64,000 bases of DNA from Annona cherimola (taxonomy: Eukaryota > Streptophyta > Magnoliopsida > Magnoliales > Annonaceae). Positions 9,271 through 21,370 of the stretch are shown piece by piece (position 1 is the stretch's first letter; every line of letters starts with the position of its first letter). Below the pieces are notes generated by a model. It was not told the DNA's origin. It searched no databases and saw nothing but the letters and a program-made list of their open reading frames with translations. The stretch covers positions 21,197,817-21,261,816 of the forward strand of contig CM059971.1 in the NCBI GenBank assembly GCA_030490835.1, read 5' to 3'. The position numbers and the translations under genes are program-made.

Positions 9271-11675
9271 CAAAATCAAAAGTGCTTAACTTTTTATAAT
9301 TATGTTTATGTCAACATTTATTTTTTTGTTCTGATTAGAAGTCAAACAATCAGAACAAAAAAAGGGTAAAGTCCAATGATTGTTTTCTTTCTTTCTTTTT
9401 TTCTTTTTTTTTTTTGATAAAAGCCCAGCAACTCGTCTGTATGTCCACGACGCATACCTAAAATGCTTTCATTATAAGAAATTCTAATGCAAAGTTTGTG
9501 GGTGGGATTAATTACAACAAGTGACTTGGATTCTTTAAAATATTGATACATGTCCACTTATCCATTTTCTGATGGCAAATTCTGCCTATACACCCGAATA
9601 ACCATTATGCTTGGGAAATGATGAATATATCAAGGACTTTTTCTATCTTAGGATTACTTATATCACGAAATATGATCCTACTAGCCATGGCTAACACGAA
9701 CTATATGTGTCCATTCCTGTTGGCTCGATGCATACATTTTTATTTTTTTATTTTTTTAGAATTTTCATAAAAATAACAGTGCTAGTCTATCTAATTAGTG
9801 TACTAATTTTACAACCTTTTTCCCTAAATGTTCATTCCAACTTGCACATGTGTTGTGGTGTCTACCACCTGGGCATCAGATGAAGCTTCAATTGTACAAT
9901 TTTTTAACATGTGCATATTTTTTCTAAATTTTCTAAAATTAACTAGGAGATTTTTCTCTCATAAAAAACACTAGGAGATTTCTTTGAGTTTTTTATTTTT
10001 CTTCTTACTTAGTTCTCTTCCTTATTGCTACATTGGAGGAAAGAGGAGAGAGGGTTGAATCCTTAACCTTGTGGCACATAGCCACCAGAGGGAAGCCCTA
10101 ACGCTCACGTTTAAATTATTTTAATAAGCCTAAACTTTTTTATTGTAAAATTTATGTGAATGAAGATACAAGTTAAAAATAGTGAAACTACAATAAAAAT
10201 TAATTAGGTTTAACATTAACACTAAACAATTCTTTATTTGATCTTCCTTCTAAAGTTAACAAAAAATATTTTCCACAATGTTCTCGAAGTTTGCACTTTT
10301 CAACCATGTAACATTTTTTTCAAAATAAAGGTAAAATTTTGTAAAACCATGTGTTAAAATTTATATTTTCTTAGGCTAGTATCAATACACAAATATATGA
10401 CTAATTTTTTATAACTTAAATTTTTATTTATTTATTTTAGTGTAGCAAGCATGAATTGAAACAATTAACTATAAACAAAACCAATTTATTATGTTGAGTT
10501 GCCAACTTGGCATTGCCCGGTTAAATGCCGGTTGGGGCTGCATGTAGCAGATGCGGGTTCAGATGGGTTCAGATGGGAGCTGTCTCCCCTAGGGGTGCAA
10601 GTCATGCTTATTAAACTTAGGTTCACCTCAACTCTAATCTTATTTCTATTTATAAAACATTGACCCAAATTCATTTAAACAAATATAATTTTCTTAGTCA
10701 ATTAATTCAAACAAATAAAAACATAATGTCATAATTTGCAATTGAATGATTACATTATTCGATTCATTCGTACAAATTTAAGCCATTTCCTCTTAGCCTA
10801 TTCATTCAAACCAATACACAATATTAAACTTCATTGATGACAAAGTGCACATCAACTAAAAGGCAACAGAAGCTTTAACAAAACTGAAACAAAAACCGTA
10901 CTATTAGACTTCAAATCAGCCATCTACAAACAAACTTAGGTATCCCTAGTTGGGCCTCTTATCTACTAAATCAACCAATACCACATCTGATGAAAATTCT
11001 AGCAACAGAAGGTTTATGCTCCAGACAACAATATTACTTGGCAGCATTTCTTCCTTCTTTTGCTGTAACAGGAATGTGACAATAGAAGCTGCAAGCTCCA
11101 GGCAGTACCATGTGATTAGTAGTTGTGAAGGAGTCTATTTGTAAGTGGTTTTTGAGGCGTTATTAGAGGTTTACAAAGCTTCAGCATGTTCTATAAATTG
11201 CTAGAAGATAGGGGAAAAACTAGAACAGCTGTTGCTACCATGTGCGAGGCAGGACCTAAAAAGAAAACATTTAAGGCAGTTCTTTGTTGCTTGTAATGTA
11301 GGGCAGAGCTCCGCACTCAGCTGGAACTCTGTGGCTTGCATATCTTCTATATCAGAGAATTCCAAAGGAGAATTAAAGAAAATATATCTGAAATATATCT
11401 AAAAAATATAGATTAAACAAATGAACATCTCATTTTGGAACTTAAAGAAATGCATAAATTGAATATATGTCGATGACAGGATTGAATGCATCAAAAGCAT
11501 TAATAAGCATGTCATGCAGATTACTGATGAGATGATTAGACATCGAACTAATCGGAGAGGACACCGCCAGTCAGGGAGAGGGTCATGCTGCACAAGTTGA
11601 ATAAAAATTATGTCCATAACCACCATTTGCCATGTTACATTTAATAGTACTGATGATTAACCCAAAAAAGTAACC
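9271..11675. other. Mostly AT-rich intergenic sequence with retroposon-like scraps
   Basis: Around 9340-9560 a long T-run precedes a minus-strand open segment including RRGHTDELLGFYQ; it resembles the tail of a retroposed sequence but has no clear flanks. At 10035-10110 a minus-strand segment contains GGATTCAACCC, similar to a tRNA B box, so a SINE is possible. At about 10596 a TAGGGGTGCAAG word resembles a hAT end, but no partner end was found. At 11260-11345 the minus strand is open with peptide EFSDIEDMQATEFQLSAEL, which looks coding but is unidentified. Confidence 0.3.
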
Positions 11676-11741
11676 TAGTCATTTGGCATGGCTGTAACGT
11701 CGTTCCTTGTGTGGATAAATAGATCAATGTTTTTCTGAATC
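11676..11741 (-). CDS. Candidate last exon of a host gene, unidentified
   Basis: On the minus strand a pyrimidine-rich tract ending TTTTTATGCAG gives a good 3' splice site. A 21-codon frame follows, reading IQKNIDLFIHTRNDV then TAMPND and a TAG stop. Composition looks like real protein and unlike nearby DNA. I do not recognise the family. It lies just left of the organelle-derived block. Joining it directly to the candidate exon at 15187-15263 would not keep frame, so at least one more exon would be needed if both belong to one gene. This is inference from splice-site pattern and peptide composition only. Confidence 0.25.
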
Positions 11742-12121
11742 TGCATAAAAAGAAACAACTTAAGATATCAGAAAATGTGGATTATTTATTCCTCCATATC
11801 ATGCATTTTTTTAGGACGGATTGGTTATCACGAGAATTTGATTTCACAGTCATCACCATCTGGCGATGAGAAGAGTTCAGGTTATAGCCCAAGGAGGGCT
11901 GTGGGTGTGGAAGGGGCCTATCCGCTGCTGGTGGTGAAGTCAGTTAATCTGATCTTATTGAATCAGCTGTTGATGCCAGTCGAAGGTCTTTCTGCAATAT
12001 CCCCTGCTCCGCTCTCGTAACCAGTGCTAGTTGAATCAGCTGCTCTGACTAGAACAATGAGGATAATATAGTGGGTAGAGATGGTAGAGTCAACACATTG
12101 AGTTGGACAGCTTTCAAAGGT

Positions 12122-12179
12122 GGTTAAAGCACCCAACTCATAATTGGCAGATCCGCAGGTTCGATTCCTGCTGGATGCA
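12122..12179 (+). pseudogene. trnI-CAU: Plastid-type trnI-CAU fragment lacking its 5' part
   Basis: The sequence runs from GGTTAAAG through the anticodon arm CCAACTCATAATTGG (anticodon CAT) and the T arm GGTTCGATTCC to the acceptor end TGGATGCA. The first 16 or so bases (acceptor 5' strand and part of the D arm) are absent, so no cloverleaf can form. The downstream words AATAAGTCTATT and CTGTATCAATGGAATCT match the spacer after plastid trnI-CAU as I remember it. Several changes from the plastid form suggest an old transfer. Confidence 0.75.
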
Positions 12180-12744
12180 CGCCAAAGAGAACGTTCAATA
12201 AGTCTATTAGAGTTGGCTCTGTATCAATGGAATCTCGCCATTGATACGTACCGAATGGGTATGGTATATTCATACTATAACGTATGAAGAGTCAGAACTA
12301 GAATTCTTATCGACTCTGGAACTAATAGGGAAGAAAACGGATTTATGGATAGGTTTGCCTGGCGAAGAATGTCCTGCAGGACTATTTCAACACATCATGA
12401 GCTGGAGGGCAAAACCTCTTGACATGGTTCCCTCAGGGTGAGAACTGCACCATGCGGCAGCTCGAGGAATGGCCGGTGTAGTTTACCAAAGTCAGCGTTT
12501 AACCGCGGGATTTGGAGAAAGTTGCCCTCAGAGACTTCTCGTCCAGTTGAGAGTGCGCAAGGGAAGACATGTGCAACTTTCCTGCCAGCTGACTTAGGAC
12601 GCCAGAAGCTGGCTGCTGGGATCAAAAGCAGAAGGCTAGGCGCCAAGGCTACGAAACTAGGCTCTGAAAGCAGAGAGAACTCGAAACTCCTCAACCTGAC
12701 GGCTGCCTTTCTCCTTATTATTTCTCTTAAATAAGAGATATAGG

Positions 12745-12829
12745 CTTTTTTAGGTCCAATTCCATCTATTTTTGTTGAGGCAATTCTCACTTGTCTATCG
12801 TGAACTGATCTAGCTCCTGAGAACCTCAA
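12745..12829 (-). pseudogene. rps13: Mitochondrial ribosomal protein S13 gene fragment
   Basis: The minus strand encodes SGARSVHDRQVRIASTKID followed by GIGPKKA, which matches the N terminus of plant mitochondrial RPS13, a small-subunit ribosomal protein. Homology stops after GPKKA near 12745; the rest of the protein (about 85 residues) is missing. The frame stays open to 12395, but that part does not resemble RPS13. It is an isolated fragment inside the organelle-derived block and cannot give a functional protein. Confidence 0.75.
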
Positions 12830-12944
12830 TCATATTTGATTATGAAGGTTAATCGTCGATCGAATGAAGGCTTTATTGCGATCGATCGCAATCGGAGGCT
12901 ATAACATCATCGGCCCCGAAGCGGAAAAGAACTCCATCGGCGAT

Positions 12945-13032
12945 AAAGGAACTGGCGGCAAAAAAGAGCAAGGCAATCATAGAGAACATAAAGGAACTGG
13001 CGGCAAAAAAGAGCAAGGCAATCATAGAGAAC
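12945..13032 (+). repeat. 45-bp tandem duplication in the organelle-derived block
   Basis: Two near-identical 45-bp units start at 12945 and 12990, each containing GGAACTGGCGGCAAAAAAG and GCAAGGCAATCATAGAGAAC. The unit is a multiple of three, so the frame stays open across it. Confidence 0.85.
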
Positions 13033-13950
13033 GGGGCATTTCGACGAGCGCAACATGAGATGAAGATGAAAAGCAAGAGAGTTCTAGTGATGGGCAAAAG
13101 GCTAAATGGGAAAGCCGACGACAGGGAATTCACACGAGACGGCAGCGGAGGAGATGCCTGTTTATACCATCGCCTGTTCTGAGCCAGCCGCAAATGTTAG
13201 CGAGCAATGGCGTCTGGGGCTTTCCAACCTGTCTTTCAGCCTGGATGCCTGCCGCCTCTAACCGATGTGCAAATCCATTTACGGATCTATATGCTCCGAT
13301 TGGAACTGGAAGTTCCAGAACAAACGGCTGGTATACCACCATAATGAAACTGCCTTTTTTTTGGTATTCGGATAGGATTTCTGTTGGCTTCGTCGGGAGG
13401 CTCACATAGTTTGTTACGTCAGCTCCAAAAGTCTCAGTTGCATTGGAATCGAGAAAGTTCCGTGGACTGCTTTCAACCTTAACCTTAAAAAGGGGCATCA
13501 GTTCTGATCTACGACCACCCTGGCTCTCCTTGGGGCGCTATTGGCATCTTTTCAGGATTGAATCAATAGTCGACGCATGGTCAACCAGAAATTCTTATGT
13601 TTGCGATTCTTCATCCACCGATGCAGAAAATGTTCCAGTTTTCCATTATCATATCGAAGTCACTTACGGATCTGGATTCCATTCTTTTTGAGTGAACGAA
13701 GCCTGCAAAAGGTAGATTCATTCAATCCGAACCTCTTCTATCTCGATGCGAAACCTTAAGTGACCAAGCAAGCTCAGCAAGGAGTTTTTTCTCTTTTCAA
13801 AGCTGTCTTCCCGTAACCACAGTTCACTGCACGCTACTCTGGCTCACTTCGCGAAGCGTAGCTCGCTGCTTTGAAGCCCAGCAAGCAACGGCTGAAAAGC
13901 CGTTGCGCACGCAGCCATTTCGAAGCGGGCTCATAAAATTAGTTTTCTGC

Positions 13951-14359
13951 TTATTGAAAGAGAATGAAAGAAAGATGGGCCAATAGGAATATAACCAGTA
14001 TTAGTTATCAACTATCTGGGGCAAGTCACCTTGAGTGTTGAGAGGTTTGCTGCAACTTGGCTAAAAAGTGCAACATTTCCCTCCAAAAGGTGTTTGCCTC
14101 TGCCAACAACTATTGGAATTCGTGCTAATAACCAAAAGTTCAAACCTCATAAATAGCAGTAAGAAAACTAATAAAGCTATCGATCTATATCATATACAAG
14201 CTGAAAAACCAACACAAGACAACAAAAAGAATTCATGGACTGTATTTAATAAGTTGGAATTAATTAAAATGCAACATCAATGGCCGAAGACACTTAGGGT
14301 CTATTTGGTTATGCATTATTTCTAGCCGCTAGCACTTTTCAGCCTTGTTTCTTTTCATC
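13951..14359. other. Stretch with no identified feature
   Basis: Nuclear-type AT-rich sequence right of the organelle block. The open frame at 14068-14325 has no recognisable motif and is probably chance. Confidence 0.3.
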
Positions 14360-14449
14360 TTATTTGGCTTTCCTCGTCTTCAAAGCCTCACGTTGAATGA
14401 TCAACTTCTTAGCAATCTCTTCATAAACATTACATACGGCCAAACCATT
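14360..14449 (-). CDS. Candidate terminal coding segment, unidentified
   Basis: On the minus strand 29 codons read NGLAVCNVYEEIAKKL then IIQREALKTRKAK and a TAA stop. The basic, helix-prone C terminus looks like genuine protein. A possible 3' splice site (GTGTAG) lies just upstream but would not join in frame with the candidate exon at 15187-15263. No family recognised. It may be a relic. Confidence 0.2.
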   Translation of the reverse strand, partial: NGLAVCNVYEEIAKKLIIQREALKTRKAK

Positions 14450-15186
14450 AAAATCTACACTTCACATCATCCTCTTGCCTACTCTGTTTTGCTTTTAAGT
14501 TCACCAACATGAGCTCATTTCCAATTTTTTCCTTTTACATCTAACCCCTATGCATCTTGCATCAGTTTCATTTGTCCTATGGATGTGTTCCTCAAATGTG
14601 ACTTTTGGTACCATCAATCCCTGCGCTTACTTTTACACTAGTTTATGTAGAATGAAAATTTTCTGAATTCGTAATAAGATTCTGCCAGAATGCAAACTGA
14701 TTATGAAATTTGAGTAAAAGGAAGAGGGAAGGTGAATGGACAAACAAGCACTCCCCAGAATACTGAATCTCAATTTAACTGCTAACATATTCTTAATTTC
14801 TTGCATTGAAATTCATGAGAAAACAAACTAAAAATTGACTCATTTTATTGCACTTTAACAATTTATGGTTATCAAAAGAACGCATGCGAATAATGTGAAT
14901 GAGTAAGCTGCATAACATTGCATGTCACATTAATGACATTTGCAACTTTTCTATGGTGTCCTTTCCTTCAGTATACCTTTTCATGCAAGTATGAAGGCAA
15001 ATTAAGGGCGTGAAGATTAATAGTGTGTACATGCCAAATACCAAAGATCCGAAGTTAACAGAATCATTCAAATTTTGAGCAAAGATACACATCTCGGACA
15101 GTTATACCTATATATTGAACAGTAAGGACCTACAACTAGAAAAACATTGCCATCTATACTAATGTGAAAATAGCAACATTACTCAC

Positions 15187-15263
15187 AAAGTGAGTGCTAC
15201 AACAGCAGCTCGGACATTCAACAGGAACATCTTGAAATATTCAACAGTCAAATCATTGTAAAC
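15187..15263 (-). CDS. Candidate internal exon of a host gene, unidentified
   Basis: The minus strand shows TTTTTTTCTACAG as a strong acceptor, then 77 bases reading VYNDLTVEYFKMFLLNVRAA and VVALTL, then GTGAGT as a strong donor. Only one of the three phases is open. If the donor is not used, the frame meets TGA at once. The exon, the GC-rich first-exon-like region at 16560-16860 and the segments at 14360 and 11676 are all on the same strand, so a gene running right to left is conceivable. The family is not recognised. Confidence 0.35.
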
Positions 15264-16288
15264 CTGTAGAAAAAAAATCACAAAAAAGAGATTAAATTGG
15301 GGCATTTGTCCACGCATATGCAGATAGCATCGAATGTCAAGACTGAAATATACTAAAACAGGTCCCAGGCATGGATATGCAAATTCTCACTCATGTAATC
15401 AATGAGTCATAAAAAAAACTTATATATTATGTCAATAATCCACAACTGCTTCGTAGAAAAATCATGTCAATCTTTCTTTAAATAACCTATTAATTATCCA
15501 AAACAAACTTATTATTCAATTTTGATTTGCCTTCTGTTTGAGTCTCGAATAGGTCAATGGTTTCATTTGTTTATTTTTTTGTAAGAGTAAGTGAATCATA
15601 GCAGGATTAAGTAATACGTAATACAAATCAAAATGAACATAAAGAAGGATTTCACAAACAATTTTTCCGCAAATTGATCATACCTTTTCAATTAGTATAT
15701 ATGACTAATAAAAATGCTTATAAATACCAGTATTTCTAATTTCTTATGAAAGTGCATATTACCAGGTCGAAATTTTAGAGATTAATAGTGATGTCATGCC
15801 ACATGAGTCCGTTTCACTCCACATGGCCAAAAGAGTAGTAAAAAGGAGGAAAGAGTTAGCTGCAAGAAAGCTCTTCATGGATAGATAAGGGAATATTTTG
15901 AAGTATAAATTAGATTGATATAAAACATAAATGATCAGCTATCCGAACTGTCTAGCTCTGACTGCTATTTAGTTTTTTCACCCTAGATCAATGAAGAACT
16001 TAATTTAGATTAGATTGACTGGTCATCGGCTTTTCTATGAGAAGGAAACAACATGCTGGAACTTTAGTTAATGTTAGAATAGATCTTGTTTATTAAGAAT
16101 GCACCTACTTGCCGAATTTAACCAACAGTTACTGTCCTGCTTGATTTAAATAGGGATCACTCAATTCGCTCCTTTACTGCGTTTGCAACTAAGGCTCCAT
16201 TAAGATCCTGCAACTAGAAAAAACTCAAACAACAATGCCACAGTCAAATAAAAAATTCAACAAAAAAATTAAAATTAAGGCTAACACC

Positions 16289-17300
16289 CTATGATATGGA
16301 AGTGCACTCAGTGGCAGTTGGAGGTCTGGGATGGGGATTCAAGGAAAATCGTGCTAGGATATTGGAGGGATAGAGAGAGAGGGAGGAAAAGGGAGGTAGC
16401 TCTGTCGTTGCGAGAGGCAGCGGAAGGCGGTCGAAAAATGAATATAGAAGATGACGCCAGAATCTAGATTTGGGAGGGAAGAGAACCAAGAGTAGATCGT
16501 GAGAGAGGGAGACGAATTCAGTGATGGGGAGGGGAAAACCCTGCAAATGTGAGGCGACATTACCTGAATTCGGCGCCGGAATGGAGGGAGACGAATTTAG
16601 TGATGGGGAGGGAAAAACCCTGCAAATGGTGGGGCGACATTACCTGAATCCGGCGCCGGAATGGAGGGAGATGACTGTGGCGAGAGCAATCTAGATGGCA
16701 GCGAGACGATGAGGGGGAGACGAGATGACACCGAGGAGCTGGATCGAAACCCTAAGAGAGAGGGAAGTGCGGCGCATCAGATGGCAGCGAGAGGATTTGG
16801 GCGACGACATGGCAGGGAAGGGCAGGAGATAAACCGTAATAGATGAGGGGTAAGGCGCACAGGGTGCCCTCTTTCCAAAAAAATCTCCTTCTGAAACTGC
16901 CATGTGCATTTTCGTCCGTCGATTAAAAATGAATGGTAAAGATGGTGCTTCCATTGAGGAAAACACAGGAAGCGCTTCCCATGAATTGGGCCCCTGATCC
17001 AATGGCAACATTAGCATCTTCGTTCTGAAAAAATATGGGTCGCCAGAAATGGGCTTTTCATGGCTGCTCGCTGCCTAGAATTGAAGGAGATGAATGTAGC
17101 CAGAAAAATCTATTTGCTGAGTTCTATTTTCACTCGATTTAGGTGGCTTTGAAGGAGGGGGACTGACGATGGGTTTTCTTATGTGGAAGCCGGCAGCCAT
17201 GAGCAAGCTTTGGATGAGAGGAGTAAAATTTTCTGGTGATCCAGCGGATGACCTGAATTCATGCACATGCAGATTGTTATTTGCAATATAAAACATTCGA
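16289..17300 (-). promoter_or_regulatory. GC-rich region resembling a gene 5' end on the minus strand
   Basis: This kilobase is much richer in G and C than its flanks, with purine runs typical of plant 5' leaders read from the other strand. It contains CAG/GTAATG and TTTGCAG words resembling splice sites, and a 79-bp tandem duplication. Open frames exist on both strands, but none has a recognisable domain. It may be the first exon and promoter of a gene whose candidate exon lies at 15187-15263. Confidence 0.3.
16511..16670. repeat. 79-bp tandem duplication containing splice-site-like words
   Basis: Two units start at 16511 and 16590. Each holds AGTGATGGGGAGGG, CCCTGCAAA and CGGCGCCGGAATGGAGGGAG. 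On the minus strand each unit has a donor-like CAGGTAATG and an acceptor-like TTTGCAGGG, so the duplication also doubled these signals. Confidence 0.85.
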
Positions 17301-18559
17301 AATAATTTTAAGAAAAATTTTCAATAATCTAATAGAATCCCCCAAATTATATAAACATAATTTTTGTGTAAAAAAATATAAATTTCACTAACTATTGCAT
17401 CAAAACCTCAATTTCGATGTAATTTTTCTTTAAATTGTGTAAAAATAATATAAAATAACTACAAAATGATGTAATTATTTTTTTATAAACTTTCTATTTA
17501 AATATTTTATAAAATAAACTTGTAAAAATAAATCTTTTATATCATTGGAGTTTGTTAGATTTGTATAGATGTCCAATTATTCAATTTCACAAATGTATTC
17601 AATTGAAAGGTTTTATATAAAATATAATTATCAAAAGGTTTTCATATAAAATCTTCATAAGATGAAAATTTTAAAATTAAAAGGGTGAAATAATTAGCCA
17701 GCTTAGTAAAATTGAGGTTTAAATTTAGCAAATTTGACCCTTAAATTTATAAAGGTTTACAAATCTATCAAAGAGGGTTACTGCAGTGAAATAAATTAAT
17801 ATGATTTTTGAAATAAAAAAATTGATTTCATTCTAAAATGAAAAAAATCAAATTTTACTTTACTTCCCCTTTTTTGTAGGTTATTTTTTAATACTCTCAC
17901 TACTCTTTGCTTAAAATCAAAGTTTTTTAAAAAAATTAACCCTCCAACATGTATAGTTCATGTTAGAAAAATCTAACCATATGCTTGTATATCTAAGGTT
18001 AAAAAATCTAATCATATGCATCCATTGGTAATCAATTTTTATAAATTTAATTTGATCTTGTTATTTTAATTTGTCTTAAATTAATATTTATTTTAAATTT
18101 TAAATTATAACGAGCAATAGGAGAAATGAGTGAATTCTATAAGTTTTAGAAGACTTAGCTTCCTATGTTCACAAAATAAATCAACATAATAAATTTATTA
18201 CACTTATAATTAATTGGTTTAATTTTTATTTTAATTCTAATTAATATTTATTTTTATTATTATACTTAATTATTAATTTTGGTACATATAATTAAATAAT
18301 CATTTAAATTAAATATTTTGTATTAATCTAATTTTTGGGATAGTTTAAATTATGGTTTTGACATATAATTAATAAACATCCAAAAATACTTAATGATTAA
18401 ACTAGTCCAAAAGTCATGTATTAATTTAGTTTATTTAAATCTAAACTACAATTTAAATCTCTCGGATTATTTGGATTAAAAAGGGCATTTTTGGTAGATC
18501 AAATATTATTTCTTTTCAAATTAAAATATTCAAAAAATTATTCTTTAGTCAATGTGGGA
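17301..18559. other. AT-rich stretch with no identified feature
   Basis: Very AT-rich, no long open frame and no clear terminal repeats. Confidence 0.4.
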
Positions 18560-21370
18560 AATGTGCGAACTGTATGAATCTTTGCAAATTTAAAGCACTA
18601 AATTAATCAAAATAATTATTTTCATCAACTTCGCATAAGGTATTTTTATCAACTTCACATAAGGTATTTATATTTGTATATTTATTTAAATTAAAATGAA
18701 AATAATAATTTATACTTTATTTTTAAGATAAAATTCAATAATTAAAATTTTCTATTTTTTGTATCAACTACGTGAATGTCAAAGATATAAATTATATTCT
18801 ACATATAATTTATTAACATAGCAGTGACAGGGTGCATTTTACCCTACGGGAGAAATGAGTAATCCCATGAGTTTGTGCATATTTATTCCATGAAGTTTGC
18901 AAAATAGCTTAATATAGTTAATTAATTTGATATTTAATTTAATTCAAATTAATATTGATATTTCAATTTAATAATTTACATTTTAATTCACACAAATTTA
19001 CAATAAAAGAGCATGAGCAGTATAATTTTTATTATTAAAATAATTTAATATATATTATTTTTAAAAATAAAATTTAAAATTTAATTTAATTTAAGAGTAT
19101 ATTAGGTGTTGTTAGATGTTATCTTACTTGCTAACTCCAAAGAGACAAGTGTAACTTTCCCTCCAAATATCTTGACAGAAACTTACTCATTTTTATTTTG
19201 TTAATCATTTATATTAATTTATTATAGTTGTATTTCTAGAAAGCCATATATAATAATAATAATTATTATTTTATATATTTATTTAAATTTATATTTCATT
19301 CAATTTAAATTAATTATTATTTTTATTATAGCTTTATATTTATTTAATACAAAGTTTACATGAAAATTACTTAAACGAATAAAAGGATTTCTAGGATAAT
19401 ATAAATGATGTTAAATATAATAAGTAGAGTGGATTTTTTATAAGCTATCAAGATCAGGATAATATAGAAGAGATGCTTTGTAGAAGTGGGCCCAATAGAT
19501 TCAATAAAAGAGATATTTATATAATATACTTTTTTGGAAGAATATTTACAGATTTTAATTTTTATTATTGAATAATTTGTATATTTTTATTTAAATGCAA
19601 TTAAAAATAATTTTTTATATGTTTATGTTATTAAATCTAAATTACAATTACATATTTATTTATAATTTTATTTTATTTAAATTAATTATTATCTTAATTA
19701 TAGTTTATATATTTATTTAGTTTTAAATTTATTAAATTCAAAATCAAGGTTTGCATAGTTCTAAAATGAATTATTTTTAATCCTAATCTAAAATGAATTA
19801 TGAAAGATATATCTTTTGTAAAATGCATAAATTTATGTAAAATATTAAAATTAGATGTTGTTAAATCTGGTGAGTTTAATTAGATACAGCTAGATCCATT
19901 TAGATATCATTAGATTCAATTAAATCTAGTTAGTTCTGGTTAGATCTGGTTAAATCTAGTAAGATACAGTTAGATTTAAGTGGATTTCATTAAATTATAT
20001 TATCTGAATTTTAATTTTTATAATTAAGATATAAATAACTTTATAAGAGGTCTAGGATCATATTACAAAGGTTAAATTAGGATTAACTTATTAATATAAA
20101 AAATTAGATCTAGTTAGATCCAATTAGATCCAATTAGATTCAATTAGATCTAACTAGTTCTAGTTAGATGCTATTAGATCTAATTAGATTCAGTTAGATT
20201 TAGTTAGATGCTATTAGATTTAGAAAATTTGATTAAATCGTATATCTGAGTTTTAATTTATGTAATTAAGATATAAATAACCTTATAAGGGGCCTAGGAT
20301 CATATTACAGGTATTAAATTATGATTAACTTATTAATATAAAAAATTAGATCCGGTTAGATGTTGTCAGATTCAGTTAAATGTTGTTAGATCTAGTTAGA
20401 TTCAGTTAGATGCAGTTAGATTTAGGCGGATTTTATTAAATCGTAGTATCTAAGTTTTAATTTCTGTAATTAAATTATACATAACCTTATAAGAAGCCTA
20501 GGATTATATTGCAGGTGTTAAATTAGGATTAACTTATTAATATCAAAAATTAGATCTGGTTAAATCCAGTTAGATGCTGTTAGATCCGGTTAGATGCCAT
20601 TAGATTTTAAAAAAATTTATTAAATCATATTATCTGAGTTTTAATTTATGTAATTAAGGTATAAATGACCTTATAAGGGGCCTAGTAGTATATTACAAGT
20701 ATTAAATTAGGATTAACTTATTAATATAAAAAATTAGATCTAGTTAGAATTAGATCCTATTTGATCTATTTAGATCAAGTTAAATCCAGTTAGATCCAAT
20801 TAGATGTCATTAGATTTAGAAAATTTTATTAGATTGTATTATCTGAGTTTTAATTTATGTAATTTAGGTATAAACGACCTTATAAGGTGCCTAAGATCAT
20901 ATTGCAATCTTAAATTAGAATTAATTTATTAATATAAAAAACTAAATCTAATTAGATGCAGTTAGATCTAATTAGATGTTGTTAGATCCGGTTATATCTA
21001 GTTAGATTCTACTACTTTTGAAAAATAAAAAATTAAATTAAATTTTCAAATAGTCGAAAATAAATATTGAAATTATTATCACTGAGAGTACCTTATTTAT
21101 ATGAACTTTAAATAATATAATATAATTTCTTATATGAAATATTTTTGAACATTACTAATTATAACAAAATCTTATTAACAAATAATATCTTCTATACAAA
21201 TATTTTTAATAAATATCAAATAATGAACAATTATGTCTACGTATATTTTGGTGGTTGATCCACTAAATGAATAGAATAGATTAAATTTGTGTACATATAA
21301 TTCAAATTTTATAAAAAAAAATAAATATACTCACACTTTTTAATAATTGTACTCATTGTGTAAATTTACC
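18560..21370 (-). repeat. Minisatellite element, copy 2, inverted relative to copy 1
   Basis: The core (about 19855-21010) consists of 10-bp words near TTAGATCCAG, the reverse complement of the words in copy 1. A conserved spacer with CCTTATAAGGGGCCTAGGAT and ATTAACTTATTAATATAAAA recurs near 20040, 20280, 20490, 20670 and 20880. The right end (about 21250-21365) is the reverse complement of the left end of copy 1, including ATAGAATAGATT and the GAGTAC/GTACTC words. The left part matches the right part of copy 1 only loosely, through AATCAAAATAATTATTTT. No coding frame. Confidence 0.75.

Larger units (their letters stand above)
11810..13950. other. Nuclear insertion of organelle DNA (mitochondrial with a plastid-derived piece)
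   Basis: The block is clearly GC-richer than both flanks. It contains a plastid trnI-CAU fragment plus the spacer that follows it in plastid genomes (12122 to about 12340), and a mitochondrial rps13 fragment (12745-12829, minus). Its right end (13800-13930) has CTTCGCGAAGCG and AACGGCTGAAAAGCCGTT hairpin words of the kind common in plant mitochondrial intergenic DNA. The simplest reading is one mitochondrial segment that already carried plastid DNA. Separate joined fragments remain possible. Edges are approximate; the left edge is judged only by composition. Long frames at 13130-13691 were not identified. Confidence 0.7.

Noticed and set aside
10590..10620. TAGGGGTGCAAG word as the start of another hAT element.
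   Set aside because: No inverted partner end or 8-bp duplication could be found within 2 kb.
12395..12744. Continuation of the rps13 frame.
   Set aside because: The peptide beyond GPKKA does not resemble ribosomal protein S13; the open frame is chance.
13130..13759. Frames of 122 and 82 codons in the organelle block as known mitochondrial genes.
   Set aside because: I compared them mentally with mitochondrial ribosomal, cytochrome c maturation and respiratory genes and could not make a convincing match, so no gene name is given.
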